Assembly: GCF_014805685.1 (NCBI RefSeq)
Contig: NC_060907.1
Location: 3,277,197 to 3,341,196 of the forward strand
Direction: 5' to 3'
Length of the DNA: 64,000 bases
Origin: Silurus meridionalis
Lineage: Eukaryota > Chordata > Actinopteri > Siluriformes > Siluridae
Of this stretch, positions 44,390 through 58,100 are shown piece after piece. A program made the position numbers and the translations under genes. Numbering within the stretch: position 1 is the first letter of the stretch; each line of letters begins with the position of its first letter. The notes beneath the pieces were generated by a model that did no database searches, was not told the origin of the DNA, and was given only the letters and a program-made list of their open reading frames with translations.

Positions 44390-45265
44390 TCAGGTCTCCA
44401 GGCTCTTCTCAACCTGCTCCCTACTCTCACCACAAATCACGATATCATCCGCAAACATCGTGGTCCATGGAGACTCCTGTCTGACCTCGTCCTTCAACCT
44501 GTCCATCACCACTGCAAACAAGAAACGGGCTCAGAGCCGATCCTTGATGCAGTTCCAACTCTACCTTGAACCAGTCTGTCGTTCCTACTGCACACTTCAC
44601 TGCTGTCACACTGTCCTCATACATGTTCTGCACCACCTTCACATACTTCTCTGCCACACCTGATTTTCTCATACAATACCACAACTCCTCTCTCCACACT
44701 GTCGTACGCTTTCTCTAAATCCACAAACACACAATGCAACTGCGTCTGACCTTCTTTATACTTCTTCATCAACATTCTCAAAGCAAATAATGTCTGTGAT
44801 GCTCTTCCTTGGCATGAAACCATACTGTTGCTCACAGATGGTCACCTCTTCCCTCAGCCTGGCTTCCACTACTCTTTCCCATAACTTCATGGTGCGACTG
44901 ATCAACTTAATTCCCCTGTAGTTACATGCAGGTCTGCACATCTCCCTTATTCTTAAAGATCGGTACCAGCCCACTCCTTCTCCATTCCTCAGGCATCATC
45001 TCACCTTTTAAAATCCTGTTAAACAACCTGGTTAAAAACTTTACTGCCAGTCTTCCTTTTTCAGTTTTCACTATTGTATTCTTCTTTCAGTCCTCACACC
45101 ATCCAAAACCATCCTACAGACCACCATCCGATGCTGTCTAGCTACAACACCTTACAGTCTCCAATCTCCTTCAGTTTGCATCTCCTACATAGAATGTAGT
45201 CCACCTGTGTGCACCTTCCTCCACTCTTATACGTCACCCTATGCTCCTCCTTCTTCTCCTGACGG
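44390..45265 (-). mobile_element. RTE-like LINE copy, internally deleted
   Basis: Minus-strand relative of the LINE at 60.8-64.0 kb. It runs from the end of the endonuclease (the TYKSGGRCTQVDY equivalent near 45230) to the FADD region near 44440, but jumps from just after the endonuclease to just before the NYRGIKLI block, so about 700 bp of the reference element are missing. Recognisable frames include FALRMLMKKYKEG and VFVDLEKAYDSVE, where the palm aspartate missing in the other copy is present. Frameshifts abound. Its 5' end abuts the 757-bp tandem repeat. Confidence 0.8.
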
Positions 45266-45269
45266 AAAA

Positions 45270-47005
45270 TGATAAAGTATCTGAACAAGAGCATCCATAT
45301 GAACCTGTACTTTTGGAGCTGCCGCTATAGAAAATGAATCAACACGATTCGAACCAATCCTCTGTGTAAGTCAAGTGAGTTGAAAACGGATTATTTTCCT
45401 TAATACAGCAAATATGCAATTTGGGATCAATTAGATATTATTTTATTATTTATTATAAAATCCCGATTTATACTTCTATCAAAAGAAATAGACGTTCCTC
45501 TTACATGTTTTGCAATAAGTTGAAAGATGCTGAAAAGGCAGAAGTGTGGTGAAGGCATGAGTAAAACATGACGTTTTGTTGACCTTAGAGCATCACACAA
45601 CATAGAGCTACATAACAACATAGAGCTATGTCACACAACATAGAGCTACGTTACACAACATAGAGCTACATAACAACATAAAGCTACATAACATAGAGCT
45701 ACGTCACACAACATAGAGCTACATAACAACATAGAGCTACATAACAACATAGAGCTACATGACACAACATAGAGCTAAATCAGAACACAGACCTACATCA
45801 CACAACATAGAGCTATGTCACACAACATAGAGCTACATAACAACATAGAGCTATGTCACACAACATAGAGCTACTTCACACAACATAGAGCTACATAACA
45901 ACATAGAGCTATGTCACACAACATAGAGCTACATAACAACATAGAGCTACATCACGCTACATTAGAACACAGAGCTACATCACACAACATAGCTAAATAA
46001 CAACATAAAGCTACATAACGATAAAGAAAACGATAAAGTTTTTGAACAAGAGCATCCATATAAACTTGTACTTTTGGAGCTGCCGCTATAGAAAATGAAT
46101 CAACACCTTCGAACCAATCCTCTGTAAGTCAAGTGAGTTGAAACGGAATGTTTTCCTTAATACAGCAAATATGCAATTTGGGATCAATTAGATATTATTT
46201 TATTATTTATTATAAAATCCCGATTTATACTTCTATCAAAAGAAATAGACGTTCCTCTTACATGTTTTGCAATAAGTTGAAAGATGCTGAAAAGGCAGAA
46301 GTGTGGTGAAGGCATGAGTAAAACATGACGTTTTGTTGACCTTAGAGCATCACACAACATAGAGCTACATAACAACATAGAGCTATGTCACACAACATAG
46401 AGCTACGTTACACAACATAGAGCTACATAACAACATAAAGCTACATAACATAGAGCTACGTCACACAACATAGAGCTACATAACAACATAGAGCTACATA
46501 ACAACATAGAGCTACATGACACAACATAGAGCTAAATCAGAACACAGACCTACATCACACAACATAGAGCTATGTCACACAACATAGAGCTACATAACAA
46601 CATAGAGCTATGTCACACAACATAGAGCTACTTCACACAACATAGAGCTACATAACAACATAGAGCTATGTCACACAACATAGAGCTACATAACAACATA
46701 GAGCTACATCACGCTACATTAGAACACAGAGCTACATCACACAACATAGCTAAATAACAACATAAAGCTACATAACGATAAAGAAAACGATAAAGTTTTT
46801 GAACAAGAGCATCCATATAAACTTGTACTTTTGGAGCTGCCGCTATAGAAAATGAATCAACACCTTCGAACCAATCCTCTGTAAGTCAAGTGAGTTGAAA
46901 CGGAATGTTTTCCTTCATACAGCAAATATGCAATTTGGGATCAATTAGATATTATTTTATTATTTATTATAAAATCCCGATTTACACTTCTATTAAAAGT
47001 AATAG
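45270..47005. repeat. 757-bp higher-order tandem duplication with minisatellite
   Basis: Copy 1 spans about 45270-46030, copy 2 46031-46787, and a partial copy 3 starts at 46788 and fades near 47005. Each full copy has about 330 bp of unique sequence (gagcatccatat, ggagctgccgctatagaaaa, ttgggatcaattagatatta) and about 420 bp of 18-20-bp minisatellite units. Copies 1 and 2 are almost base-identical over the right part (identical 64-codon chance frames at 45427-45621 and 46184-46378), showing recent duplication. Confidence 0.9.
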
Positions 47006-47563
47006 AAGGCACCCGTGACTTTCTGTCTGACATTATTCATGCATTCTATCTTTCATCTCCACCAATTTAATCTCAATCTGATTTAAACCGATTTTACACT
47101 TCATCATAAATGATTTAAATATATTTAAACCAACTGAACTTGCTTCCTACCCTCTTCATGCGAAGTTTCATCCGACTCCTAATAGACTAGGAACATTCAG
47201 AGATCCGACGCAACCATCACTTCTGCCCAGCTATTTGTGGTAAATATAAAAATATGGTGCAGGGTTTTACTATGGGTTTTTTTGTTCCTCTTTCATCTTT
47301 TGCAATTGAGTTGAAAGATGCTGAAAAGGCAGAACTGTGGTGAAGGCATGAGTAAAACATGACGTTTTGTTGACCTTTGTGCATTTTTTATTTTGTAAGC
47401 CTTCAAACGTCTAATACACTAAAATACTTTAACGAATGAAATTTTTGCTGACATGATGACCTCAGTATCATGTAACTGCATTCGAAATATTGACAGTTAA
47501 CATTGGTGATTTATTCTGAATTCCACAATGAAACATCCTCTTAAGCAATACTTATAAATATAT

Positions 47564-47814
47564 AAACTTTCTTTTGGTTTCTCCCATTAGGGGTCGCCAC
47601 AGGGGATCATCCGTATTTATGATCCACTTGGCACGTTTTTACGCTGGATGCCCTTCCTAACACATCCCTCCCTATCGATCCGGGCTTGGGACCGGCACTA
47701 AGAGTGCACTGGCTTGTGCATCCCCTAATGGCTGGGGTTGGTTCCCTGTCTGGGAATCAAACCTGGGCCGCAGTGGTGAGAGCACCGTATCCTAACCACT
47801 AGACCACCAGGGAA
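47564..47814 (-). mobile_element. tRNA-Glu-headed SINE, longest copy
   Basis: It has a full tRNA-Glu head on the minus strand, the complete body including the agtgcactggcttgtgca segment, and the LINE-like tail. This segment is also present at the 5' end of the RTE-like LINE near 60.84-60.87 kb. Confidence 0.82.
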
Positions 47815-48242
47815 CATATATATCTATGGAGGAGTTGGTGTCGAATCTACAATTATATCAGATGTTAAGATCATTTATTGCTCAGCAGCTCCTGGTTCCA
47901 CGACTCCAACTGACTGTATGAGACTGTAGAAAGGGCATTACTCATAATCACATGCTTTGGTCGCTCATGATATTTCTCTCTCTGTGGTATTTATAATTTA
48001 TAATCACACTCCTGGTGTCACCCAAATGATGATGGGTTCTTCTATTGATTCTGGTTACTTTCAAGGTTTCTGAATCATACCATCTGAGGGTTTTTTCCTG
48101 TCACGGTCTCCCCAGGCTGCTCGTTGGGGATAAATATGAATAGTTTACTTATTAAAATTTCTGTTCTATAATTCTTCACTAAAGCTGCTTTAAGAATTTG
48201 CCCATTGTGAAAAGTGCTATGGAAATAAACTTGAATTGAGTT
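47815..48242 (+). repeat. L2-like LINE 3' tail repeat, copy 7
   Basis: Plus-strand copy abutting the tRNA-Glu SINE at 47.56-47.81 kb; ends in ataaacttgaattgagttg. Confidence 0.68.
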
Positions 48243-48616
48243 GGGGGAAAAAATTTAATACTTTCCCTCAAGATTTATTTGAAGGAGTAAATTCTGGGAA
48301 GAAGCATAAAATTGGAAAAGTGGCAACACTGTAATCAATACAAACTACAAACATGGCCGTCCAGGACTACATCCCCCAGCTATCACATCAAGTCTCTCAT
48401 GTTCACTGTCATTCTGATCGAACTTAAATAATCTCTTAAAATTCATTCACTTATTTATTTATTCTGCATAAAGTGGAAGAGGATTCAGAGCTTTTCCTAG
48501 GAATTTCAACTGGAATGCAGCCTGTATGGGGCACCAGTTCATTCAGGGTCGTTTCTAGTCTTTTTTTGGCAGCCTAAGCAGGATTTATTTTGTCAGCCCC
48601 ATGGGTCCAGCCTTCT

Positions 48617-48618
48617 AC

Positions 48619-48648
<30 letters not shown>
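48617..48648. repeat. CA microsatellite
   Basis: About 15 CA units in the gap between receptor 4 and the NLR gene. Confidence 0.95.
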
Positions 48649-48649
<1 letters not shown>

Positions 48650-49714
48650 TACAAATTATTTACAACTTTCAGTAAAATGAAGGTTAAACACAAATAATAA
48701 TCATTACAAATTTGCCTGAACTCAAGTATGTAAACATACTGTATATTAAACTTTAGCAAAAAATAATAAAATAATAATATAACAATAAAAATTTGTATAA
48801 TATAAAAATAAAATGTGCAAGGGTGAGGATGGCAGCAGGGTTCTGTCGCCCCAAACCCACACCACCCCACCCTCAACTAGTTGTGCCTTATGCTTAGAAA
48901 TAATGCTGAGTCATTACAGGTCACCACACACACACTCATATACACACACTCATGTACACTCACACACATCCTGCCAGTTACCATACACGCACAATGTTTA
49001 TAGCAGGTTGCAGTAAAGCTTGAATAAATTTTTTTTTTTAATATCTGGGTATGTAATAATAATCATCTGTGATCACATGAACAATAAAAAAACACAGGCT
49101 GTACATGTAAAAACATGGGGAAATATATTTTTTTCTCTGTCTACACATTTCCACACAGTTTCCTAGACTCTATGAGGCAACATTCCAAGAAATGTCAAAT
49201 TCAGAGAACTTGAAATGTGTGTGGTGAAAACATGTCACGAGTGGTTTCATAAAAGCTCACATGTCACTTTTTTAACTCTGTACTTTTTTGGCCTTTAGTA
49301 GCTTTAGAAAGGTTTCATCCATTGTCTGATTTAAGTTGGGGGTTGGGGGCTCATTATCCCAGATATATTTGGAATAATGAAGATTATGCAGTGAGAACTA
49401 ATTCATGTACAATAACTACAGTGGCTCATTCTTAGTCAGTGGCAGCTCACTACATAAGTGTTTTATGTGGTGCTTAAACGAGATAAATATTGCCTCCTAT
49501 CTTAAAAAACCTTTAACTAAGTGATGATTGAGTGCAGGAAAATAAAGAAACTTCTGTGACATTGGCTAATAACACTGTGTATGTATCTTTATAAGTGTTC
49601 TTATTCAGCTTCACCAGTGGAGGCACCTTAAGTAGGACACTTGTGATGGGAAGATCGGATATTTTAGTGACTTTGTTCTTTGAATCTCATTCATCAAAAT
49701 GTTTCATCTTGTTT

Positions 49715-50535
49715 TGAGTTATTTAGAGATACATCACACAACATAGAGTTACATAACAACATAGAGCTACATAACAACATAGAGCTACGTCACACAACAT
49801 AGAGCTACGTAACAACATAAAGCTATATCACACAGCATAGAGCTCTATAATAACATAGAGCTACTTTACACAAGATAGAGCTACATAACAACATAGAGCT
49901 ACATCACACAACAGAGAGCTACATCAGAACACAGAGCTACATCACACAACATAGAGCTACATCACATAACATAGAGCTACATCACACAACATAGAGCTAT
50001 ATAACAACATAGAGCTATGTCACACAACATAGAGCTAAATCACAACACAGAGCTACATCACACAACACAGAGCTACATCACACAACACAGAGCTACATCA
50101 CACAACATAGAGCTACATAACAACATAAAGCTACATAACAACATAGAGCTACGTCACACAACATAGAGATACATAACAACATAAAGCTACATCACACAAC
50201 ATGAAGCTACATCACACAGCATAGAGCTACATCACACAACATAATCTACATCACACAACATAGAGCTACATAACAACATAGAGCTACATCACAACACAGA
50301 GCTGCATCACACAATATAGAGCTACATAACAACATAGAGCTACGTCACACAACATAGAGCTACATAACAACACAGAGCTGCATCACACAATATAGAGCTA
50401 CATAAAAAATAGAGCATTATCACACAACATAGAGCTACATCACACAACACAGAGCTACATCACACAACATAGAGCTACATCACACAACACAGAGCTACAT
50501 CACACAACACAGAGCTACATAATGGAACACAGAGT
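49715..50535. repeat. Minisatellite, 18-20-bp units
   Basis: About 40 units of the type acatcacacaacatagagct (20 bp) or acataacaacatagagct (18 bp), with point variants. The same unit fills the 757-bp repeats 3-4 kb to the left, but here the unique flanks are absent. Confidence 0.92.
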
Positions 50536-50539
50536 TAAG

Positions 50540-52185
50540 GACTAAAGTAAGTGTCCTCACCACATAAAGTGCATCGTTTGCAACCAAGTACAAACAGTGC
50601 AGACAAACAACACAAGACAGTGTGGGACAAATACACAAAATAGGAAACATGAACCCAAGGTGCAATTTCTATTTTTTCAAGTACCTGCCACAACATCTCC
50701 AGAGACTGATTGGTAGACTTCTGTTTTCAAAACCAGACCTTTTTTACACAATGTTTTTTTTTTTACATTTAATGATTGTGCATGCAACATATTGTCAACA
50801 TAAAGGATATGCTTTCTGATTAGATTTTGTCTATTTAAATTTCAAATATAAATATTAAAAGAAAGAAAAATCATTATTCAGGTCAGGTGATGCGCTTACA
50901 CATACAGTCGGTTTCTCTGTGTATTATACAGCACACTGGGATGCTAATAACTGATCTTGATCCTCATCTCTTTTTTACTTTTGTACTTTTTTTCATTATG
51001 GATATTCTCCAGAATGAAAAACAAGTGGAGTGACTCAAGGAACAGATGCTCTGGTAAACTCATGAAAAGCGAACTGCTTATCACCTTGAAATATAACACG
51101 TGTAATGAATTTCACAAAACTGTACTTCATGACAAACAAATGCTGCTTCTGCAAGAAGTAAGAAGAATAACTCGTGGAAAAAATGAGTGGTTTTTGAGAA
51201 ATAAAGAAAGAAAAAGTTGAAATCTTTTTTGCACTTTATTCTGTTACATTTTTGCACTTTTGTTTTCATAGTCCATAGTGTGTGACATTTTAATATGACA
51301 GAATTCTTTTTAGTATAAAATTGTACATAAATAGGTTAAGAAAAATGTGCTGATTTTAGAGATTCATTAAAGCATTTAATTCAAGCAAAAACAAAACGTG
51401 GTATAGTACAAATATTTTGAGTGTCCCTAATAAAGCCCTTATTTTCCTACAATGAACGATGTTTGTCCCTTGTTTTCCTTTGCTGAAGTTGGCAACAATA
51501 TCTCAAACAAACTCACAAACATCTAGAGACGTACCAGCACCAATTGGATCCACTTCATGTGGAGTTTTGACGCTGGACCTCCTGGAGTGTTTAAAGGCTC
51601 TGGCATGGAGAAGCTGGTGTTGGATCTGTGATGATCGCAAATGTTGAGCTATTTTATGAGTTGCTCAGTAGCTCCTAGTTTTATGACCACAAATGTCTGT
51701 AAAAGACTGTAGAAAGAAAATGACTAATCTAACATTCCAGTGCTTGTGTTAGTTCCCACTCCAGTGTTCTGTAGTGTTTGAAGACTATAATCACAGTCTT
51801 GATGTCACCCAAATGAGGATGAGGTTCTGCTTTTGGGTCTGGTTCCTCTCAAGGTTTCTTTCTCATAACATCTAAGGGAGCTTTTCCTTGCCACAGTCGC
51901 CATGGCTGCTCATCAGGATAAATACACACTGTTCACCTTGACTGTTGATTTCTGTTAAGCTGCTTTGAGACGATGTCTGTTGTGAAAAGCGCTATAGAAA
52001 TAAACTTGACTCGGCCATTTCTCAAGCAGCTGTGTTCTCTTGCCGTCACGCAAACCTGTAAGTTTTAGCAGCCCAACTAATCAATAACAATATTGACTAT
52101 TATCGATTAGTTGTTCCTGCCCTATTAATCCAAGTTATCTATTCATATCACAGATATTTATATACCTTTTTCCTTTTTTTAACTT
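50540..52185. other. Gap between minisatellite and NLR stop codon
   Basis: L2-like copy 8 covers 51.51-52.01 kb. An 87-codon frame at 50957-51220 has no domain, and its composition is like the surrounding AT-rich DNA, so I do not call it a gene. Confidence 0.55.
51510..52012 (+). repeat. L2-like LINE 3' tail repeat, copy 8
   Basis: Plus-strand, nearly full-length copy: starts near catctagagacgtaccagca and ends in agcgctatagaaataaactt. It lies about 170 bp downstream of the NLR stop codon. Confidence 0.7.
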
Positions 52186-55100
52186 TCAAGAATGGATAAG
52201 AGAGACGGAGGCCTCTTCATCATGACCGAGTCCAAATCCTGCAACAAGTGTTTCTCTGAAGTTTGTGTGGAAAGTGTGTATGGGCAGTGTTTGTGTGTCG
52301 GAGCAGATGTTGTAAAAGGACAGAATTCCACGTGAGCAGTCCACAAACACTCCCACTCTGTTGCCCTGGGGATGTGATTTGGAGATGCTCTTGTTATTGT
52401 GCACTGCTGCGCAATGGTTATCGTTCTCGGATAACTCCAGACTCCAGGACTTCTTTGAACGTCCAAACACATAGTTATTTTTGCATCCCCTCTTGATGAA
52501 GGATTTGTAGGCCACAGCAATGGAGGCCTTTCGATGCCACTCAACCTCCCAGTAACACCGTCCAAAAAGACTCTCCTTAGACAAGACCTGCATCGGGTAT
52601 CCCATGTGGTCTTGAGATGGTTGATGTTCTCTCTTAAATGAGATCCTGGTGTTATCGCCGGTCAGCGAGAGATGTGTGTTTGCCGTGTTGGGATCCAGCG
52701 TCAGTTTGAAGGCATCTACACGTGAAAATAAGATACTGCAGTATTTAGAGATCAATATTTTAAAACGTTTTTTTTTTTCGGCATGTGTGTATTAATAACA
52801 ACTTACATTTTTTGAGTCCTGGATTTGTTCTTAACTCTTCATTGTGGTTCATACTGAAAGTGCAAACAATGAAAGAAGAAAGAAATCACAGGAATGACCA
52901 GGTACTGTATTTTTATTATATAATGCAGCAAGGCATTTTATAAATGCAATCAAAAATCAGATCAGTCACATCAGCTGTAAAAATATTGCTATAATTTCCA
53001 TTAGCTAGCATTTAAGAATAGCATAGAAATGGTGCTTGAACTTATTATTCCTGGTCCTTTTTTCAATGATGTTGTATTTTATGTGCTAGATGTCCATAAT
53101 TAATACTTTTGATTTGTTTTATCAGCTTGGTCGGCTTTTTTTTTTTTTCCAACAACAAACGCATTGTACAGTATTATGAAAAGAGAAAGGCCAATGAGGA
53201 GGTTCATGGATGGGGTGGGGGAAGACATGCAGGTATTTGGGTTGAAAGAAGCAGATGTAGAAGACAGGGGGGTATGGAGACGGATGATCCACTGTGGCGC
53301 CCCCTAATGGAAGCAGCCTAAAAATAAGTAGAAGAAGATAAAACCTAGATAACTATAAAAAAAAAAAAGCTCATAAAGAACATGCTCTTCTTACCTAAAG
53401 GTCTGCAGTGTATATACTGGAAATTTCCTAATTTTTGAAAGTTGTTTCCGTTCTGCAGGTCCTAGATGGTTGTAGTCTAAATCCAGCTCAATGAGGTGTT
53501 TAGGGTTTAAATGCAGAGCAGAAATGAGTGAATAGCAGGTCCTTTTTGTGAGGCCACACCCAGACAACCTAGAGATATTAATATACAGAGAAAAAGCACT
53601 CTCAGGAAAACTGTTGCAGGTGAACTGGACACACACTGAAATGTATGGTGTATCATTCAGGTCAGAAAACAGATTTGTACAAAATGTAAAAAAAAAAAAA
53701 AAAAAGAAAATCTCAAAAACAATTCTAATAATATTGATAAAAATTCTCCACATAATATTCCTGGGACGGGTTCCGGATCCACCGCCAGCCCGAGCGGGAT
53801 CAAGCGCAAATGTTTTTACCTCAGTATTTCCAGAACACACTCCGAACTCGACAATCCATTAGATAACGCTTTCACACCAGAATCCTTGAGGTCGTTATCG
53901 CTCAGATCCAGTTCTCTCAGGGATGAGTTTTCTTTACTTAGAAGTGAGGCAACATCTGGAGAAGACTGCTCTGTGAGTTTACAGTCTGACACTCTGCAGG
54001 GGAGGCAGGAGAAAAGATTTTAGGAAACTATTACATATCACCATGACCACCAAGCTTTTTTCTCCCCCAAACAAGTCCTCGTTTTCTCTGTGTGTTTAGT
54101 GCGAAGTTTACTTAGCATCCTTTTTTTTGTTTGTTTGTTCAAGTGACACTTACTTGAGTATGTTCAGATTACAACAGGAACTCTTTAGTCCATCACAGAG
54201 CAGCTTCATTCCTGTATCTCGCAGGTCATTGTGACTCAGATCCAGCTCTTTTAAAGGTGACAGAGCTTTGGCGATGTAGTTACACGATTCTACAGTGACA
54301 TGACAATTTGATAGCCTGTTCAAACGGAAAATAGAAAGAAACGACAGTCACAAAAGAATGAAACATCTTTCCAACATTGAACAAAGCAACTAGAACACAC
54401 TGTTTCTGTCTAAGAAATAAAGTATTCAGGAGGATGTTGTTTATTTTTGTACTTGAGGTCTATAACTAAAGAAACTCTGAAAAACAAAACTTTCTGTATC
54501 AGATTTCCAAAAGTATTGGGTCACCTAGTCAACATCATGGTATTTGATTTTTTGGGCATTGCATTCCACATTTAGTCCCAATTTGCTCTTATAATTCCCT
54601 CCACTCTTCTGGGAAGATGTTCCACTAGATTTTGGCTTGTGTTTATGGATATTTGTGTTCATCAGCCACAAGGGTATTATATGAGGCAGGTACTGAAGTA
54701 GGTGAGGAGACCTGGGGTGCAGTCTGCGTTCACATTCATCCCAAAGGTGTTCAGTAGGGATGAGATCAGAGTTCTATAGCAGCAAGATCTTCCTCTCCAA
54801 AGCATGTAAACCAGATCTTCAAGAAGCTCACTTTGTGCACAGTGGTATTGCCATGCTGGAACTAGGTTTGTGTTTCCAAGTTCAAGTAAATGCAAAATTG
54901 TATTATAGCGCCGTCTAAAGACGTCCTGTACGAGTGACTTCAGCTTTGTGGTAACAGTTTGGTAAAGAACCACATATAGCAGGTCCTTTTGGAAATACAG
55001 TACAGTATAGTGTCGCCCTCTTCTAGTAGGATAAAAAGGCGTTTAGACGCCCTCTAGTAGTAAATAATGAAATAAGTCAAACTAATACCTTGCATGTCAA

Positions 55101-58100
55101 AAAATCCGTGTTAAAATGTTTGTAAATGTTTGTTAAATGCATTTTTTTCATGCCTCTGCAATTGAGTTTGACAACATCAACTTTTCAAAACCTTAAATCC
55201 ACTTTAGCCACCACTGCTAGTAACAAAACTAAATCCCCAAAAGCACTTTTCGTATGTGAATAAGTGGTATAGTCTTGGAGCACAAAGACCTCATTCCTGG
55301 CTTTGCTTATTTATCATTTCCAAATTAAATCGGTCAATAATTAAATCAGTGGCAGGAAGGTTGATATAGGTGTTTATTACATTTTATTAAAAAACTGAAC
55401 TTCTGTCTAACAAACTATTTTAAGACTATGTGATGTTTAGACTCACCGTAACGTGTCTAGTGTACAGTTTGGGCTCTTTAGTCCAGTAAAGAGCTGATTT
55501 ATCCCCTTTTGCAGGTCATTGTAGCTCAGGTCCAGTGTTTTTAGAGATGATGTTCTTAAACGTAGAGCTGCAGCAATATCTTCACATGACACTGTGGTGA
55601 GGTTACAGTTGGAGACACTGTAGATTGGAAGACAAAATATTTTCATTCAATTTTACTCATTGCGTTTACACATGTAATTTTACCTTCTAACAATATTCAG
55701 TAGGGTTGAGTCAGGATGGGATCTGTGCAGTATACTCAAGTTCTTCTACCCCAATCTCAACACACTACTGTATATCCTCATGGGGATGGCTTTGTTCACC
55801 TGGGTACTCTAATGCTGGAATAGCGAAAGGGATCCTAAGCAGCAAACGAAACCATCTTCAATTAACTTTTTATTCAAACAGAAAGGCTCCCACTCATACC
55901 CAGAGGAGCAAGATTGATTATTGTTATTAACAAACCCCTGGCCATTGCCATTGGTCTTATAAACAGAATAGGAATAGTTATAAGGACAACTCTGACCAGA
56001 GTAAGGCACTCAATCGGCCAGGACCAGATGACCACCAACAGATCTCAGTATTTCCACACAGACTCAATCTCCTCCATATGATTTAATCAAGATAATGGTA
56101 CTCTAACAAATGGTGGTCACCGAGTTTCCTTCATGTGTTATATGATGTTTATCCCATTTATAGGCATAAGGTCATATTTACTTGTTTTAGCATGTTGCAT
56201 ATTATAGATGTTGCATTTTATATAAAGATTTAAGTATGTTGTTGATGTTTATTCAAGACCTGGTTTAATGTAGTAAAGCTTGGGACATACACTTTCTGTT
56301 AAATTCAACTCAAAAATGTCCACGTGTTTTAGGTGAGATATGTGAGGTATGTGTTAGCATGGATAAGTCTTAGTGCCATGTGTGCCATGAAACAATTCCC
56401 AGAGTAACTCGAGTGGATCGATTACAAAAAAGCTTTGATTCAAATATTTCGTCCATTTAAATAGAGCACTTTGTTTCTCCACAGACCATTATTACTGGCG
56501 CACCACCTGCTAAACACTGGAGCGCGCTGGACAGGTAAACACAGAAGATCCAAAGTTTGGAATCATTTCAAACTAAAAAATAATGAAAACACTGTACAGT
56601 GAGTTCACCTTTTTTTTTTAGTAATTAGAAATGGATTTTTATATTTTTATTTATATATTTTATGTATATATTTATATACAGTGCATTTAAAAAGTCGAGT
56701 ATAGTAGTAGGTGGAAAGCACGTTTTTAAAGCTGGTGATAAATACACGTATTTCATTTGGGGAACATTTTAAGCATCTTTCTGAAGGCAAATAATGATGT
56801 AATGAGGCGAATGCCGATGAGGCGGCTTCCCAGGTTAAGCTCCTGCCTGACGCAGTGTTGCCTCAAGCATCATGTTCATGCCAGAAGCTGATAGTGAAGC
56901 CTTCCACATTATGCTCCTGACTGAGGTGAACAGTAGAGCTTATAAAGACCTGCTCAGAGGTGGAGGCAGACACCAAACCCCATAGAACCCCAAAACACAG
57001 CCTGAGTCTTCCCAAGACACCGCTGGTCTGATTTCTAACTCCACTATCGGCAGCCGACTAGAGGGACAAATGTGATTTTGCAGTGGTTTTTTTTACCAAT
57101 TTCTTTTTACCTTAGTATCTCTAATTTACATTTCAGTCCTTTGTAAATCAGTTTCAGTCCTGCATCCTGTAGGTCATTGTTGCTCAGGTCCAGCTCTCTC
57201 AGGGGTGAATTTGCTGACTGTAAAGCTGATGAGATGTTTTCACAGGATGTCTCTGTAAGGTTACAGTTTGCCAGGCTACAGCAAGAGAAACCAGAGATAT
57301 TTGCACATCTATACACTGTTGTTGTTTTTTAATGGGAGTACACAATAATCCAATACAATATATATATATAAGCATGTATTAGTAAATAGAATATACTCAC
57401 ATAGCCTTTTTGCAATTCCTAAGAGCTGGGATTAGTCTTCTACACCCCTCTTCTGTTTTATTGTATTTTTTCAGATTTAACTCCTCTATCACCTCCTCAG
57501 AAACTTGAAACATGTTAGCCATGGCTGAACATTGCGCAAGCGTTAGCTTCTTGGACTTAATTTTGGACTCAAGGTAAGTCTTAATTTCTTGCTGGAGCGT
57601 ATAATCCTTCATTTCTATTAAGCACTGCGTGAGATTGAGCCAACGCTCAGGGTTGATGTTTCTTTTTTGTCCACGTTTTAGGTTCTGTTTTATTTTCTCA
57701 ATGCTCTCGGAGCTGCTCATGGTATGGAGCAGTAGACCGTGCAAGAGTCTCTGGTTAGACTCCAAACACATGCCGTGAAGAAAACGGAGGAAAAGATCGA
57801 AATGTCCATTCTTGCTTTTCAGGGCTTCATTCACTGCATGCTTCATTAAAACATCCAAAGTTATTTCTTTGGTATTTGGCAGGAACATTATCTCTTCCAT
57901 GTTCTTGCATAAATAACAATGGAAGACATAGAGAGCGGCAAAAAATTCCTGGAAGCTCAAGTGCACAAAGCAGTAAGTTTTGATACGATAAAACTCAGAT
58001 TCCATTTTGAATATTTCAGTGCAAAGCCCAGAGCGTAAAAACGATTCTTCAATATCGATTCCACACATTTTCAGATCTTCTTCATAGAAAAGTACATTGC

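Larger units (their letters stand above)
47006..49714. other. Gap right of the tandem duplication
   Basis: Contains sequence related to the 757-bp unit near 47.28-47.38 kb, the longest tRNA-Glu SINE, L2-like copy 7 and a CA microsatellite. No gene is seen in 48.25-49.71 kb. Confidence 0.6.

Noticed and set aside
45427..46378. Two identical 64-codon open frames at 45427-45621 and 46184-46378
   Set aside because: They lie in the unique part of the 757-bp tandem repeat, have no domain and are identical because the DNA is duplicated.
45600..46780. Regular short repeats resembling a CRISPR array
   Set aside because: The 18-20-bp units are directly tandem with no unique spacers, and the context is a vertebrate genome; this is a minisatellite.
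50957..51220. 87-codon frame with a hydrophobic start as a small membrane protein
   Set aside because: The hydrophobic run is due to a T-rich tract; there are no promoter or homology grounds.
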